Part shown: positions 29,295 to 40,589 of the stretch, piece after piece
How the letters are laid out: each line of letters starts with the position of its first letter
Numbering within the stretch: the first letter of the stretch is position 1
DNA from: Prorocentrum cordatum
Taxonomy: Eukaryota > Sar > Dinophyceae > Prorocentrales > Prorocentraceae
DNA length: 64,000 nt
Direction of reading: 5' to 3'
Assembly (NCBI GenBank): GCA_963575745.1
Contig: CAUYUJ010001367.1
Span: 1 to 64,000, forward strand
The notes under the pieces: generated by a model
The model's database searches: none
Seen by the model: the letters and a program-made list of their open reading frames with translations, nothing else
What the model was told of the DNA's origin: nothing
Position numbers and translations under genes: made by a program

Positions 29295-29765
29295 AAACTT
29301 GTGGGATCTGTGCGACCTGTGGTACCTCTGTGGCATGTGGAGCCTGTAAGACCTGATACTTGTGGGACCTGTGGAAACTGGGGATCTGTGGGACCTGTGG
29401 GATCTGTGGGAACTGTTGGACCTGTGAGGCCTGCGAGACATGTGGGACCCGTGGCACAGGCGGAACCTGCGGGACCTGTGGGACCTGGGTTACCTCTGTG
29501 GGACCTGTGAGACATGCGACACCTCTAAGACCTCTGGGACCTGCGGGACCTGTGGGACCTTTGGGACCTGTGGGCATGCGAGACCTGCGACACCCGTGGG
29601 ACCGGTCAGACTTGTCAGACCGGTAGTACCTTTGAGACGCCGTGCGATACTTGTCTGTCCTGGGGGTCCTGGGGGACCTGTGGGACCTGCGCCACCTGCG
29701 GGACCTGTGGGGCCTGCGAGACTTGCGAGACCTGTGGGACCTGCGAGACCTGTGGGATCCATAAA
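29295..29765 (+). repeat. 9-bp minisatellite (GACCTGTGG)n
   Basis: About 50 degenerate units. Two minus-strand frames read as Gly-Pro-Thr/Pro-Gln-Val triplets, which is a product of the 9-bp period rather than evidence of a collagen gene. Confidence 0.92.
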
Positions 29766-29939
29766 AGTGGCACGCAGAGGCGGGAGCGCCTTCTGAGAAG
29801 TTTTCTGTGTCTTCGGGGAAGGCTTGGACAACTCCTCAGAAGGCCGGGGGACTTTCGAGCCTTCTGAGAAGGCCTTCTTCTTCTCACTTCCCCCCCAGGC
29901 TCGCCGCCGAACCCAGGACCCAACCCAAATGCGAATGCC
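29766..29939. other. Spacer with GAGAAGG/CTTCTGAG repeats
   Basis: CTTCTGAGAAGTTTTC, CCTCAGAAGGCC and CCTTCTGAGAAGGCC can pair as small hairpins. No gene. Confidence 0.4.
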
Positions 29940-30760
29940 TGGCGGCGCACGGTCGAAGCATGGCCACAAGGACGTGGACCAAGTAGACGGGCCCTGCCGC
30001 CGAATGTCCAAGGCCGAGCGGAGACGCCATAAGCGAAGGGCACATTATAATGGAGAGCCCAAACGCGAAGAGCACACTGGTACCCCTCCAGCGCCGGGGT
30101 TGCTCTGAATCCCTAGCAAAAGCCGTACAGTCGGACCTCGGCCAGAATAGCACCCCTCAAGAACGTGAGACCCTCCGTCGGCCCAAACAAATGAAATATC
30201 CAAGGGTACCCTCCCCCATGGTGCACAAGAACATCCAACAAACACGAAGAGCGCTACGGTACCCTCCCCCGACCGACCTCGATCTGATGCCTCGGTCCGA
30301 CTGCATGTCGGCTCCTGGCCAGGAGGGGTGACCATGCACATCATGTCGGGGGGATAGAGACACAATAAACAGCCGAACGGAGACACAATAAACGAAGAGC
30401 ACTTCAGGATGGGAAAGCCCAAACACTTTTTCCCGTCGGCGGCGAGGCAGAATGGCTGCACCAACGATGGAGCTGAACGGGGGCTCCGAGAAGCGAATCG
30501 GCCAGAACGCAAGAGGAGGGGAAGAGACGGGCAGGATGGCCGCGGAGGAGGGAGCAGGAGGTGGCACTCGGAGGCGGAAGAATCCCGTGGAGAGCCCCAA
30601 CACGAAGAGCGCAATCGTACCCCTCCAGCGCTGGGGTTGCTCCGAACCCCTCGCGGCAGCCGCGGGTCAACTCATGGCCAGGAGGGGTGGCCGTGCACAC
30701 CGGTGCCAGTTGGAGGCGTCAGCGGACCACCTGGCCGACCACTTCGCCCTCGCTCGGACG
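29940..30760 (+). repeat. Dispersed repeat family F, two diverged copies
   Basis: CGAAGAGC..TGGTACCCCTCCAGCGC.GGGGTTGCTC occurs at about 30065 and 30602. CTGGCCAGGAGGGGTG occurs near 30315 and a close match (TGGCCAGGAGGGGTGG) near 30676. A third copy of the CAGTCGGACC...CCGGCCAAA portion is at 42950-43080. Confidence 0.7.
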
Positions 30761-30839
30761 CCCCTTCCACTAAATATGCTTTGGCATAGGGGTTCTTACC
30801 TAGCCATAAGAATTCGTGCTTGAAGCTCTTTGCCGGCCT

Positions 30840-30960
30840 CATGGCGTTGTTGTTGCTGCTGCTGATGCTGCTGTTGATGTTGGTGGTGTTGTTGCTGATG
30901 GTGATGATGGTGTTGTCGTTGCTGTTGTTGGTGTTACTGTTGAAGGTTAATTGCTAAACA
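30840..30960. repeat. (GTT/GCT)n microsatellite
   Basis: GTTGTTGCTGCTG-type repetition. Confidence 0.9.
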
Positions 30961-31069
30961 ATTATTATTGTTGGACCCCCCAGGCGCTTTGGCGCTCTCG
31001 CCTCGGCGCCGGCTGCATTTTCATTGAAGATGACGCTCACGCTCGAGCGGTTTGGGGGGGCGCCAAAAC

Positions 31070-31830
31070 CAGCTCCCCAATAACAGCAACGCTCCTGCTC
31101 GAGGCCTCCTCCTTTTTACTCAGGGCTGGTGCTCTTGCTCGCCGCCGAAAGCCGCCGTCCCCACAAAACCAGCGCTACCGCTGGAGACTCCCTCCAGATT
31201 TACCTTGGACTGGCGCGCTACTCTTTCTCTCATCGGCGCCGCCCCCAGCAACAACAGCGCTCCGGCTCGAGACTTCCTCCCCTTTTTACTCAAGGCGGTG
31301 CTCCTCCTCGCCCCCGAAAACCGCCGTCCCGACAAAACCAGCGCTCCCGCCCGAGGCTTCCTCCCGTTTTACGCTGGACTGGCGCCCTACTTTCTTTTGA
31401 ATTGGCGCCGCCCCCAACAAGAACAACGCTCCCGCTCGAGGCTTCCACCCTTTTTCCTCAGGGCGGTGCTGGTCCTCGCCGCCGACAGCCCCCGCCCCGA
31501 CAAAACCACGGCTCCCGCTCGAGACTTTCTCCCTTCTTACTCAAGGCGGTGTTCCTCCTTGTCCCCGACAGCCGCCGTTCCAACAAAACCAGCGTTCCCG
31601 CTCGAGACTTCGTTTTGTTTTACGCTGGGCTAGCGCCCTACTCTCTTCAGCATTGGCGCCGCTCCCAGCAACAACAGCGGCCCTGCTCGAGATTTCCTCC
31701 CTTTCTATTCAGGGCGAGGTCCTTGCCTCGCTGCAGCCAGCCCCCATCCCCACCAAGGCAATCCTGTCGCTCGATACTTCCTTGTGCTTTACCCTTGGCT
31801 GGGGCTCCACTGGCGGTCTCGCATCGGCGC
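31070..31830 (+). repeat. Tandem array, about 168-bp units with 84-bp half-units
   Basis: Each half-unit carries GCTC(C/G)(C/G)GCTCGAG followed by CTTCCTCC and TTTTACTC or TTTTACGC. Starts at about 31084, 31252, 31421 and 31670, with an extra half-unit before the last. Confidence 0.85.
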
Positions 31831-32039
31831 AGCAAGGCGCGGGCATGCGTTTTCGAGGCGGGATATGTTGAAATTCCTCGGAGGAGGTGTTTGCAAGACC
31901 TCATTGGGCAAGAGATCTGGGAATGGGAGTAACGGACCCCGCTATAGAAAAATAACCCCCCCATGATGGGTATGGTCATCAAGCTATCAGGATGGTCGCA
32001 TGCTTCGTGTGGAAGCATCGCGCATGAGGGTGAAATGAT
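31831..32039. other. Spacer
   Basis: Nothing recognised. Confidence 0.4.
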
Positions 32040-32625
32040 TGATGCAGTTGTTGTTGCTGCTGTTGTCGGTGCTGTTGATGTTGTTGATGTTGGTGTTGTT
32101 GCTGCCATTGCGACTGCTGTGGTTGTTGCTATTGTTGTTGGTGATGGCGTAGTTGTTGCTGGTATTGCTATTGCTGCTGTTGTTGGTGATGCCGTTGTTG
32201 GAATTGTCGTTGTCGGTGGTGTTTGTTGTTGTTGATGGTGTGGTTGTTGATGTTGGTGCTGGTGATGTTGCTGTTGCTGGTGTTGCTGTTGGTGGCGATG
32301 CTGCTATTGTTGTTGCGGCTGGTGGTGTTGTTGCTGCTGCTATTGTGTTTGTTAGTGTTGTTGGTGGTGGTGGTGTTGGTGCTGTTGGGGTATGTGTTGC
32401 TGGTTGGTTGTTGTTCTTGCTGTGGATGTTGTCGGTGGTGCTGTTGTTGTTGCTGGTGGTGTTGAGGCTGTTGTTGCTGGCGTTGTTGTTGGCGTTGTTG
32501 TTGTTGTTATGCTGTTGTTATGTGGCTGTTGTTGTTGGTAGTGGTGGTGGTGGTGCTGTTGAATGTGGTGTTGCTATGCTGTTGTTGTGTGGTTGTCGTT
32601 GGTGTTGTTGTTATTGGATTCTCAT
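32040..32625. repeat. Long (GTT/GCT/GGT)n microsatellite
   Basis: About 590 bp of TTG-based trinucleotides. Long Val/Leu/Cys frames are artefacts. Confidence 0.95.
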
Positions 32626-32629
32626 TTCT

Positions 32630-35100
32630 TAATCATGATTGCCATTGATCACGCCCCTCCGGGGCACATGGTGTGTTTCAAATAAAGACCTCCCCCCCGG
32701 GGCTCGCACCCTGCTCTTAACAAAGAAAAGCGAGGGGTCACCAAACTGGGCCCCTGGCCACCGAGATACAGCAACAACGGCTCCCGCCTGATACTTTCTC
32801 ATACTGTATTCCCACATCGCCCTTTCGCGCGGGAGTTCCTCACAATTGATACAGGAATCGCGCTCTCGCGTGGGATCTCCTCGCAATTATTCGGACGCCG
32901 CGCCCTCGACACTCAGGACTCGCGCTCTCGCTTTGGCCTTTTTCACGGTTTACGTTGGAATCGTGCTGTCGCTCGAGCTCTCCTAGCAATTCCTGCCGTA
33001 TTCATGCTTCCACATCACGCCTGCTCGACCTGGCCGCTTCGGCCCGCCTGCCCGGCCCGCCTGTTACGCTCTACCCGCCCGATGGGCCCGTCTGGTTATG
33101 CCGCGTGCTTCCTGCTCCTGGCCCTCCTTCTCTTTCTCTTCCTCCTCCTCCTCCTCCTCCTCTTCCTCCTCCTCCCAGCCCTTCCCAGGCCCAGGGCAAC
33201 CTCTGAGGGCGGCGCTCTGGGGAGCCTCTGAGGGCTCTGGGGAATCTCTGAGGCCCCCCTTCCGCTAACCCCGTGCTCCATCCTTCCCTTGTGTACTGGA
33301 CCACCACCTCGGGGCTTACCCTTTGGCGGTGGCGCTACGGGCGCGCTGCCTTTTTCCCCTTCCTTCAGGGGCTGCACCGATTACACGCGACAGGTAAGGC
33401 AGATGTACCCCTATGAGAGTTACGATCGAAGACGAAGAGGGCGGGTACCGAGGGATCGGGATATACTGGTTGAGTGGCACGCGCGCAGGAGCGACCAGTT
33501 TTGAAATGATTGTTGCTGTTGTTGCCGAATTCTCATTCCAACAAAAAAACAGTTGTGCTGATCCCAGCCTTTGGGGCACGCTTCGTTTTTCAATTAAAGT
33601 GGTCCTCCCCAGGCTCGCACCCTGCTTCTTTACAAGAGAGCTGGGGGTCACCAAACTGGCCCCCTGGCCCCCGAGTTTCAACAACAACGTTTCCCGCCTG
33701 GTACTTCCTCATCGTGCACTGAGAAGTCACGCCGCTCTCACACTGACCTTCCTCGCACATGATGCAGGAATGGCGCTCCCGCGTGGGACGTTCACGCAAT
33801 CGATCTAGACGCCGCGCCCTCGACACTCAGGAATCACGCTCTCGCTGTGGCCGTTCTCACGATGTCCTGGGGAATCGCGGCATCGCTCGAGCTCTCCTCG
33901 CTATCCATGCAGTACCCACACTTCAGCGGCACGCCTGCTCGATGTGGCCGCTCGGGCTCGGCCTCCCGACCCGCCTCTCGGGGTCAGCCCGCCCGAGGGG
34001 CCCGCCTGCTTCTGCCTCGTGATTTCTGCTCCTGGCCCTCCTCCTCCTCCTCCACCTCCTCCTCCTCCTCCTCCTCCTCCTCCTCCTCCTCCTCCTCCTC
34101 CCCTCCCAGCCCTTCTCTTCCTCCTCCTCCTCCTCCTGCCAATCCCGTGTTCCATCTGTCCTCCCCTTCCGCTGTTTCAGGGGCTGCGCCAATGACGCGC
34201 GGCGGGCGAGGAAGATATACCTCCAGAGGGGGCGCGATCGAACACGATGAGGGCGGGCACCGAGGGTTCGGGAGATACCTGTTGAAGGGCACGCGAGTAC
34301 GTGAGAGCGAACAGTCTTAAAATGAGTGTTGTTGTTGTTGCTGTTGCTGTTGCTGTTGTTGTTGTTGTTGTTGTACTCTCATGCCTGACGAATGATTACT
34401 GTTGATTCCCCCCGCCGGTAGACATTATATTGTCGTGTTGAGATGTCCCTCACGGGCTCGAATCCTGTTTTTTCTTTTTGTCAAAATCTTGAGCCTCAAA
34501 CTGGGCGGCTGCCCCCCGACTTACAACAACACCGGCTCCCGCTTGATACTTCCTCACAAATGTATTCCGAAAGCGCGCTTTCGCGCGGGACACCCTCACA
34601 ACTTTTGTAGGAGTCGCGCTCTTGCGTGGGACTCCCTTGAACTATATGTTCAGACGCCGCGCCCTCGACACTCAGGAATCGCGCTCCCGCTGTGGTTCTC
34701 CTAACGATTTATTTGGGAATCGCGCTATCGCTCGAGCTCTCCTCGCGATTCATGCAGGACGCACGCCTCAGCAACCCAACTGCTCGACCTGGCCGCCAGG
34801 GCCCGCCTTCTCGACCCAGCCGTCAGGCCCAATCTGCCCGTCTGGTTCAGCCATGTGTTTCCTGTTCCTAGTCCCCCTCCTGCTACTCTCTCGTGCTCCA
34901 TCCTCCCCCCCATCCTCCCTCCATTCGTCCTCTCTTCCCCTGCCTTAAGGGCTGCAACAAATACGCGTTGCAGGTAAAAAAGACATACCCCAAAAGGGGT
35001 ACGATCGAAGACGAGGATGGCGGGTATCGAAGGTTTGGGATATACGCGTTGATGAATGGCACACGATCGAATCAAAACAAACAGTCTGAACACGGTTGTA
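32630..35100 (+). repeat. Three diverged tandem units of 0.75-0.9 kb
   Basis: Units about 32630-33515, 33516-34335 and 34336-35100. Each has, in order, a GGGCTCGCACCCTG-like block, TCCCGC(C/T)TG.TACTTCCTCA, GACGCCGCGCCCTCGACACTCAGGA, a CCT-rich stretch, a GGGCTGC....ACGCG block, and ACGATCGAAGACGA-like sequence. Units 2 and 3 are introduced by TTG-type microsatellite. Confidence 0.82.
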
Positions 35101-35231
35101 GTTGTTGCTGTTGGTGGTGGTGGTGGTGGTGTTATTAGTCTTGATATCGATATTGCTATTGTTATCCGTGCTATTGTTGGTGTTGTGATTGTTGTTATGA
35201 TTGCTGTGACTGTTGTCGTTGGTAATTGTTG

Positions 35232-35273
<42 letters not shown>

Positions 35274-35370
35274 AGTTGCTTGTTTGTTTCCTTGTTTGTT
35301 TGTTGTTGCGGTGGTTGTGGTGGTTGTGGTTGTTGTGGTTGCTGTGGTTGTTGTGGTTACTTTTGTAGGC
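35098..35370. repeat. (GTT/TGG)n microsatellite
   Basis: TTGTTGCTG and GGTTGTGGTTGTGG repetition. Confidence 0.92.
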
Positions 35371-35389
35371 CAATTGTGCCTCGGGCATC

Positions 35390-36200
35390 TTGGCCCTCGG
35401 AAAATGGCGACCCTCACGGGGATAGTGCCCCTCTGGAGGATCAGCTGCCGGTCCTGTGGGCCAATTTTGGGTCGGGCGCCCCGGCCCCTCGGAACGTGGC
35501 GACCCTCACGAGGATGCTGCCCCTCTGGGGGGGGGGAGGGCTGAATCCCTCTGCCGGCTCCGTGGCCCAAGCGCCCCGGCCCCTCGAAACGTGGCGACCC
35601 TCGCGAGGATGGTGCCCCTTTGGAGGGGCTGAACTCGCCATCGCTCGGTTTCGTGCGTTTTTTTACTCGATGGTCTAGGATGGTCCTCGCCGAGAAAAAA
35701 TGCACACGTCCGAGCGATGCCAAGTGAAGCCCTCTGCCGGTTCCGTGGGCCAGTTCTGCTTCGGGCGCCCTGTGGCCCCTCGGAACGTGGCGACCCTCAC
35801 GAGGACGCTGCGCCCTGGAGGAGCAGGAGCCCTCTGCTGGCTCTGTGAGCCAGTGTTGGGTCGGGCGCCCTGGCCCTTCGGGACAAGTGGCGACCCTCAC
35901 GAGGATGGTGCCCCCGTGGAGGGGCTCAAGCCCTTTGCCGGCCTTCGTGGCCCAGTCGTTGTTCGGGCGCCCTGGCCCTTCGGGAAAAGTGGCGACCCTC
36001 ACGAGGATGGTGCCCCCGTGGAGGGGCTCAAGCCCTTTGCCGGCCTTCGTGGCTCGGGCGCCCTGGCCCCTCGAAAAGAGGCGACCCTCACGAGGATGCT
36101 GCCCCGGGCGCCCTGGCCCCTCAGAAAGTGGCGACTCTCACGACAAGGTGCCCCCCTCACGAAGGGCGGGAAGCCTCTGCCGGCCCTGTGGGCCAGCTGT
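35390..36200 (+). repeat. Tandem array, about 95-102 bp units
   Basis: Seven or so copies of GTGGCGACCCTCACGAGGAT...GCCCC, separated by a GCCGG.C..GTGG(CCCAG) and GGGCGCC(C)TGGCCCCTCG stretch. One unit is interrupted by the MITE-B copy at 35634-35724. Confidence 0.88.
35634..35724. mobile_element. MITE-B copy 1 (91 bp)
   Basis: Ends CTCGCCATCGCTCGG and CCGAGCGATGCCAAG are inverted repeats. TGAA flanks both sides (35630-35633, 35725-35728). It sits inside the 100-bp tandem array. Confidence 0.88.
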
Positions 36201-36316
36201 GCTTCGCGCATTCATCTTCGTGGTCGGCGCTGGGGTCATCTTGCAAGGATGGCCCACGATGCTCCTCGAGGGTCCTTGCCGAAGAACGTTGCCCACGCCC
36301 GAGCGGTGCCAAGAGC
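36200..36316. mobile_element. Diverged MITE-B relic
   Basis: Ends CCCGAGCGGTGCCAAG; the internal GATGCTCCTCGAGGGTCCTTGCCG matches the family, but the left end is eroded. Confidence 0.45.
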
Positions 36317-36442
36317 AGGGCGGGTGCGCGTGCACACCGATCCTGAGCCCAGGAGATGATATTTCGGGCTTCGGTGAGGTGGTCACGCGACTCCCCACGA
36401 CCATGGTCTGGCCCACACGCGGGCTCATGTAGGGGAACGGAC

Positions 36443-36615
36443 AATGGCATAAACGGAAAAACTCGGAGGTCCGCGCGGTTTTCTCGGATCGGCGCTGGGG
36501 CCCCGTGGCGGCGCCTCCGGCGCCGCACCTGGCGCGCTCCGCGCGCCAGGGAGGGGAATCCAGCGCCGATCCGAGAAATCCGCGCGAACCTCCGAGGTCT
36601 TGTGTTTATGTCATT
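36443..36615. mobile_element. Fold-back MITE-C
   Basis: Arms of about 65 bp: AATG(G/A)CATAAAC at the ends, CTCGGAGGT(C/T)CGCGCGG and TCTCGGATCGGCGCTGG inside, two mismatches in the inner 37 bp. The centre carries two small hairpins, GGCGGCGCCTCCGGCGCCGC and CCTGGCGCGCTCCGCGCGCC. No clear target duplication. Confidence 0.82.
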
Positions 36616-36620
36616 CTTAG

Positions 36621-36665
36621 GTCGGGCATGCCCCCCTACAGGTGGATTTTGGATGAAAAAAATCG
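36621..36665 (+). mobile_element. MITE-A terminus
   Basis: GTCGGGCATGCCCCCCTACA followed by GGTGGATTTTGGATGAAAA, the left-end consensus. No matching right end nearby. Confidence 0.75.
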
Positions 36666-36819
36666 CTGACCCAACGGGCCAGAGGCGTGCTAAGGTCTCC
36701 GGTAACTACTTAACAATATTTCTAGTTCGCGCGCGCGGGGCGGCCCCTGGGGGTCCCCCGGCGAAAAGTACCCCGACCGCAGCCCGGGAAGGTCTACTCA
36801 GAGATGGTTTTCCTCCTGG

Positions 36820-37470
36820 GTGCGGCCTCTCAGGCTCCCCAGAGCGCGCCAAGAGGGCCCCTAGAGGCCCCCAAGACTGCCCAAGAGGCCCCCGAGACGC
36901 CCAAAGGACGCTCCAAGACGCCAAATATGATCCCAAGACGGCCCAAGAAGCCGCCAAGACGCTCCAAGTGGCCTCTAAGAGGCCTCACAAGAGCGCCCCG
37001 AGAGGCCAAAATCATAATTTTTACGATGGTTTTGGAAGGATTTTGGCCTTGTCGCATTTTCGGCTTTCCGATGCTTCAAGACGGCCCAAGAGGCGCACGA
37101 AGACGGCTCAAGAGGCCCCCAAGAAGGCCCCCAGAGAGCCCAAACGGGCCCCGAGACGGCCCAAGAGACGCCCAAGACGGCCCAAGAGAGCCCCAAGACG
37201 GCCCCAAGAGGGGCCCAAGATGGGGACCACAAACCGAAACCTCAAGCCTTCCGCCCCAAGAGGGCCCCAGGAGGCCCCGAGAGGCCGCCAAGATGGCCCA
37301 AGATGCCGCCAAGAGGCCCCCAAGAGACCCCAGAAGGCTCCAAGGAGGCTTAAAAGAGGTCCTACAAGGCTTCACAAATGTCTCCCAGGCGCCCCCGAAC
37401 TGCCTCTCAACAGACCCCAGGGCCTCCCAAAGAAGCATCTGGACGACGGCCCTGTTTGGCCCCAAAAGCG
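36820..37470 (+). repeat. CCAAGA-type element with core, copy 4
   Basis: Core at about 37000-37075 (CATTTTCGGCTTTCCGATGC edge) between CCAAGACGGCCC-type repeats. Confidence 0.85.
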
Positions 37471-37509
37471 CCGCAAGATGCCATCGAGAGGCTTCCTCCT
37501 CCGCCCTTT

Positions 37510-37570
37510 TCTCTTCCTCCTCCTCCTCCTCCTCCTCCTCCTCCTCCTCCTCCTCCTCCTCCTCCTCCTA
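37510..37570. repeat. (CCT)n microsatellite
   Basis: About 20 CCT units. Confidence 0.95.
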
Positions 37571-37819
37571 TTTATTTTCATCCTCCTCCGTTCCTTCTCA
37601 TCCTCTTCTCCTCCTGCCCTCCCCCTCCCCATCCTCATCTTCCTCTTTCTGGCGGCGCCGAAATGGCCCCGAGCCCGCGCCGAAGCAGTAGCGATCATGC
37701 AATACGGGCCGGCGGAGTGAGCGAAGCGATTGAATAAACATACTCCAAAAGTGTTAAAAACATACACAAAAAACCTGGCGAACTACTCAACCATATGCAG
37801 TTGTGAATACCGACTTTGT

Positions 37820-38935
37820 GAGCAACGCATTCGGTGGGGCTCCCTATGGGGCCACCAAATGCTGTCCTGGGTGGGCGAGACGCATGCGAACACCCTCATT
37901 GCGACCTTCGGTGGAGCTCCGTATGGGGCCACGAAACGCTGTCCTGGGTGGAGGAGACGCATGCGAACCCTGCCACTGGGGCCTTCGGTGGAGCTCCCGA
38001 TGGGGCCGCGAAGCGCTGCCCTGGGTGGGGGAGACGCATGCGAACGGCCCGATTCTGGCCTTCGGTGGGCCTCCCTATGGGGCCACGAAGCGCTGTCCTG
38101 GGCGGGGGAGACGCATGCGAACCCTGCCACTGGGGCCTTCGGTGGAGCCCCCTATGGGGCCACGAAACGCTGTCCTGGGCGGGGAGACGCATGCGAACAC
38201 CCCCACTGGGACTTTCGGTGGAGCTCCCTATGGGGCCACGAAACGCTGTCCTGGGCGGGGGAGACGCATGCAAAAACCCTCAGTGGGGCCTTCGGTAGAC
38301 CTCCCTATGGGGCTACGAAACGCTGTCCTGGGCGGGGGAGACGCATGCGAACACCCCCACTGGGACTTTCGGTGGAGCCCCCTATGGGGCCACGAAACGC
38401 TGTCCTGGGTGGGGGAGACGCATGCGAACACTCCAATTGAATCCTTCGGTGAAGCTCCCCGGGACCGCGAAGTACTGTCCTGGGTAGGGGAGGCGCATGC
38501 GAACACCCCTACTAGGGCCTTCGGTAAAGCTCACAATGGGACCACGAAACGCTGTCCTGGGTAGGGGAGACGCATGCGAACACCCCCAGTGGGGCTTCGG
38601 TGGAGATCCCTATGGGGCCACGAAGCGCTGTCCTGATGGGGGGAGACGCATGCGAGCACTCCGGTTGAGGCCTTCGGTGGAGCTCCCTATGGGGCCACGA
38701 AGCGCTGTCCTGGGTGGGGGAGACGCATGCGAACCCTGCCACTGGGGCCTTCGGTGGAGTCCCCTATAGGGCCACGAAGCGCTGTCCTGCGTGGGGGAGA
38801 CGCATGCGAACACCCCCACTGGGGCCTTCGGTGGAGCTCCCATATGGGGCCACGGAACGCTGTCCTGGGTAGGGGGGACGCATGCGAACACCGCCACTGT
38901 GGCCTTAGGTGGGGCTCCCTGTGGGGCCACGAAAC
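37820..38935 (+). repeat. 76-bp minisatellite, about 15 units
   Basis: Consensus GGGGCCACGAAACGCTGTCC, then TGGG.GGGGGAGACGCATGC, then GAAC.CC.CCACTGGG.CCTT and CGGTGGAGCTCCCTAT. Since 76 is not a multiple of 3, three parallel open frames arise by artefact. One diverged unit lies inverted at 45415-45475, and part of the unit recurs in 46670-47280. Confidence 0.95.
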
Positions 38936-38939
38936 GTGT

Positions 38940-39085
38940 GAGTGGTGTGACGACATGGGCGGCGGGGACGATGATGGTGACGATGATGAGGAGGATGTGG
39001 ACGAGGATGATGCTGTAGATGATGATGTTGATGGATGATGGGTGACGGTGATGATGGTGACGATGGTGTAGGGAGAGGGAGGGGA

Positions 39086-39116
<31 letters not shown>

Positions 39117-39129
39117 ACTGATAATGATA

Positions 39130-39178
<49 letters not shown>

Positions 39179-39335
39179 CGATGATGGTGATGGGAGGAGG
39201 AGAGGAGGAGGAGAGGAGGAGGAGGAGGAGGAGGAGGAGGAGGAGCAGGAGCAGGAGCAGGAGGAGGAGGAGGAGGAGAAGAGAGGAGAGGAGAGGAGAG
39301 GAGAGGAGAGGAGAGGAGAGGAGAGCAGAGGAACG
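38940..39335. repeat. (GAT)n and (GAGGA)n microsatellites
   Basis: GATGAT (about 38950-39180), then GGAGGA (39190-39280) and GAGAGGAGAG (39280-39330). Confidence 0.95.
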
Positions 39336-39339
39336 CGGG

Positions 39340-39452
39340 GCGCTGTCTCTTCAAAACGAGGACCCAACACCGCAGGATGGTTGGGAACAAAATATCCCCA
39401 GGCCATTGTGTTACTATTTTCGGATATCCCCCTGTAGAGGGACAGGCTCGAC
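39340..39452 (-). mobile_element. MITE-A terminus plus internal segment
   Basis: Reverse complement of 45189-45352: starts GGGGCGCTGTCTCTTCAAAA, then GAGGACCCAACACCGCAGGA, and ends CCTGTAGAGGGACAGGCTCGAC. The 76-bp array and purine tracts beside it are also mirrored at 45 kb. Confidence 0.75.
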
Positions 39453-40589
39453 TTAATGTCATTGCTCGTTCCCCTCTCGTGGACGCCTGGTGGTGTGCTT
39501 GCCGGGGCGCCTCCCGGGCTGGCTGGAGCGCACGGTAGGTGCATCTCAGGGCGCCTCCCAGGCGGGCTGGAGCGTCCGAAGGCACTCACCGAACGTCGCG
39601 GCGGAAGCTAGAAGTCAAACAATCCACCCCCATAAGAACCACCCCGACACGCGAAGTCAATTAGTAAACGCGCCCTAAAAAGGAATCGGACAGGGCAAGT
39701 CTGCTCAGTAAACGCCCAAAGCCGTTCAGTAAACGCCCATTGTCCGGTCTGGGTAGTTTTTCCTCCCTTGAGTGACAGCAAAAGGAGGGTTCGCGAATCA
39801 TATGCGTGCAGCTGGTTTTCCTGGCGCCTTCTGGAACCAGAGGCGCCAATGCATCAATGAAGGCTCCTGGCGGCGGGGCAGGAACTGACTGCATGTCATG
39901 GAATTGTCCTGTCTCCCTACAGTCCCGGGCTCCGAAACTGCCCCCCCCCGAAGTAGAAAACGCGGGAGAACACTCAGACTGATTGTTTGCTGGCGTCTCT
40001 GGAGGTCTGGCCCCCGAGGACCAAGTTGGAGGCCACGTTGCGGAGCACAGCCGAGTAGAACTCGAAGCGCTCTGCCCCGCCCCACCTCCAGGCAACGCCA
40101 AGCGGGGTCGCCACTAAGGAGGGTCGACACCACTATCCAGGAGACGACGGGCCCCCCTGGATGCCCCAGGACCCCGCTGGACCCCCACGTAACCGCACCG
40201 CCCAGAAATACCCAACGCCTCCTCGATCCTCGAACCTCCCTCCTCCTCGACCCTCGATTCCCATGAAGAGGTGGTGGCGACCTCCCTGCTTGCATCACCG
40301 CGGGGGTGGCCGAGGGGATAGCTACGGGGTCTAGAGGTGGATGCGAAGGTGTGTGGTATCTGGCGCAACCTCGCCTCGAAGTGGGCTACGAGGTGCCCTG
40401 AACGGCCTCTTGGAGGTAGATCCTCCACGGTGCCCCCTGACACGTTGAGACGTGTCTGGGATACCAAGTGCTGTGTGGTAGGGCTCCTGTGCCCCAATAA
40501 GGGATCGCCCCTGCTCACGAGGCCACGAGCCCAAATAACAGATTGTGGATCCGCGCTCTCGAGGCCACGACCCCTAGGATGTGTCCGCG
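39453..40589. other. No gene recognised
   Basis: Unique GC-rich DNA. The only structure is three AGTAAACGC(G/C)CC words at 39662-39745. Open frames here look like composition artefacts. Confidence 0.45.

Noticed and set aside
29490-30011. Collagen-like protein
   Set aside because: The Gly-X-Y pattern is imposed by a 9-bp minisatellite and appears in more than one frame; no signal peptide or flanking domain.
36356-37720. 454-codon Arg/Pro-rich ORF
   Set aside because: It runs through a fold-back element, a MITE-A end and the CCAAGA repeat; the residues are repeat-derived (GPQD/APR patterns).
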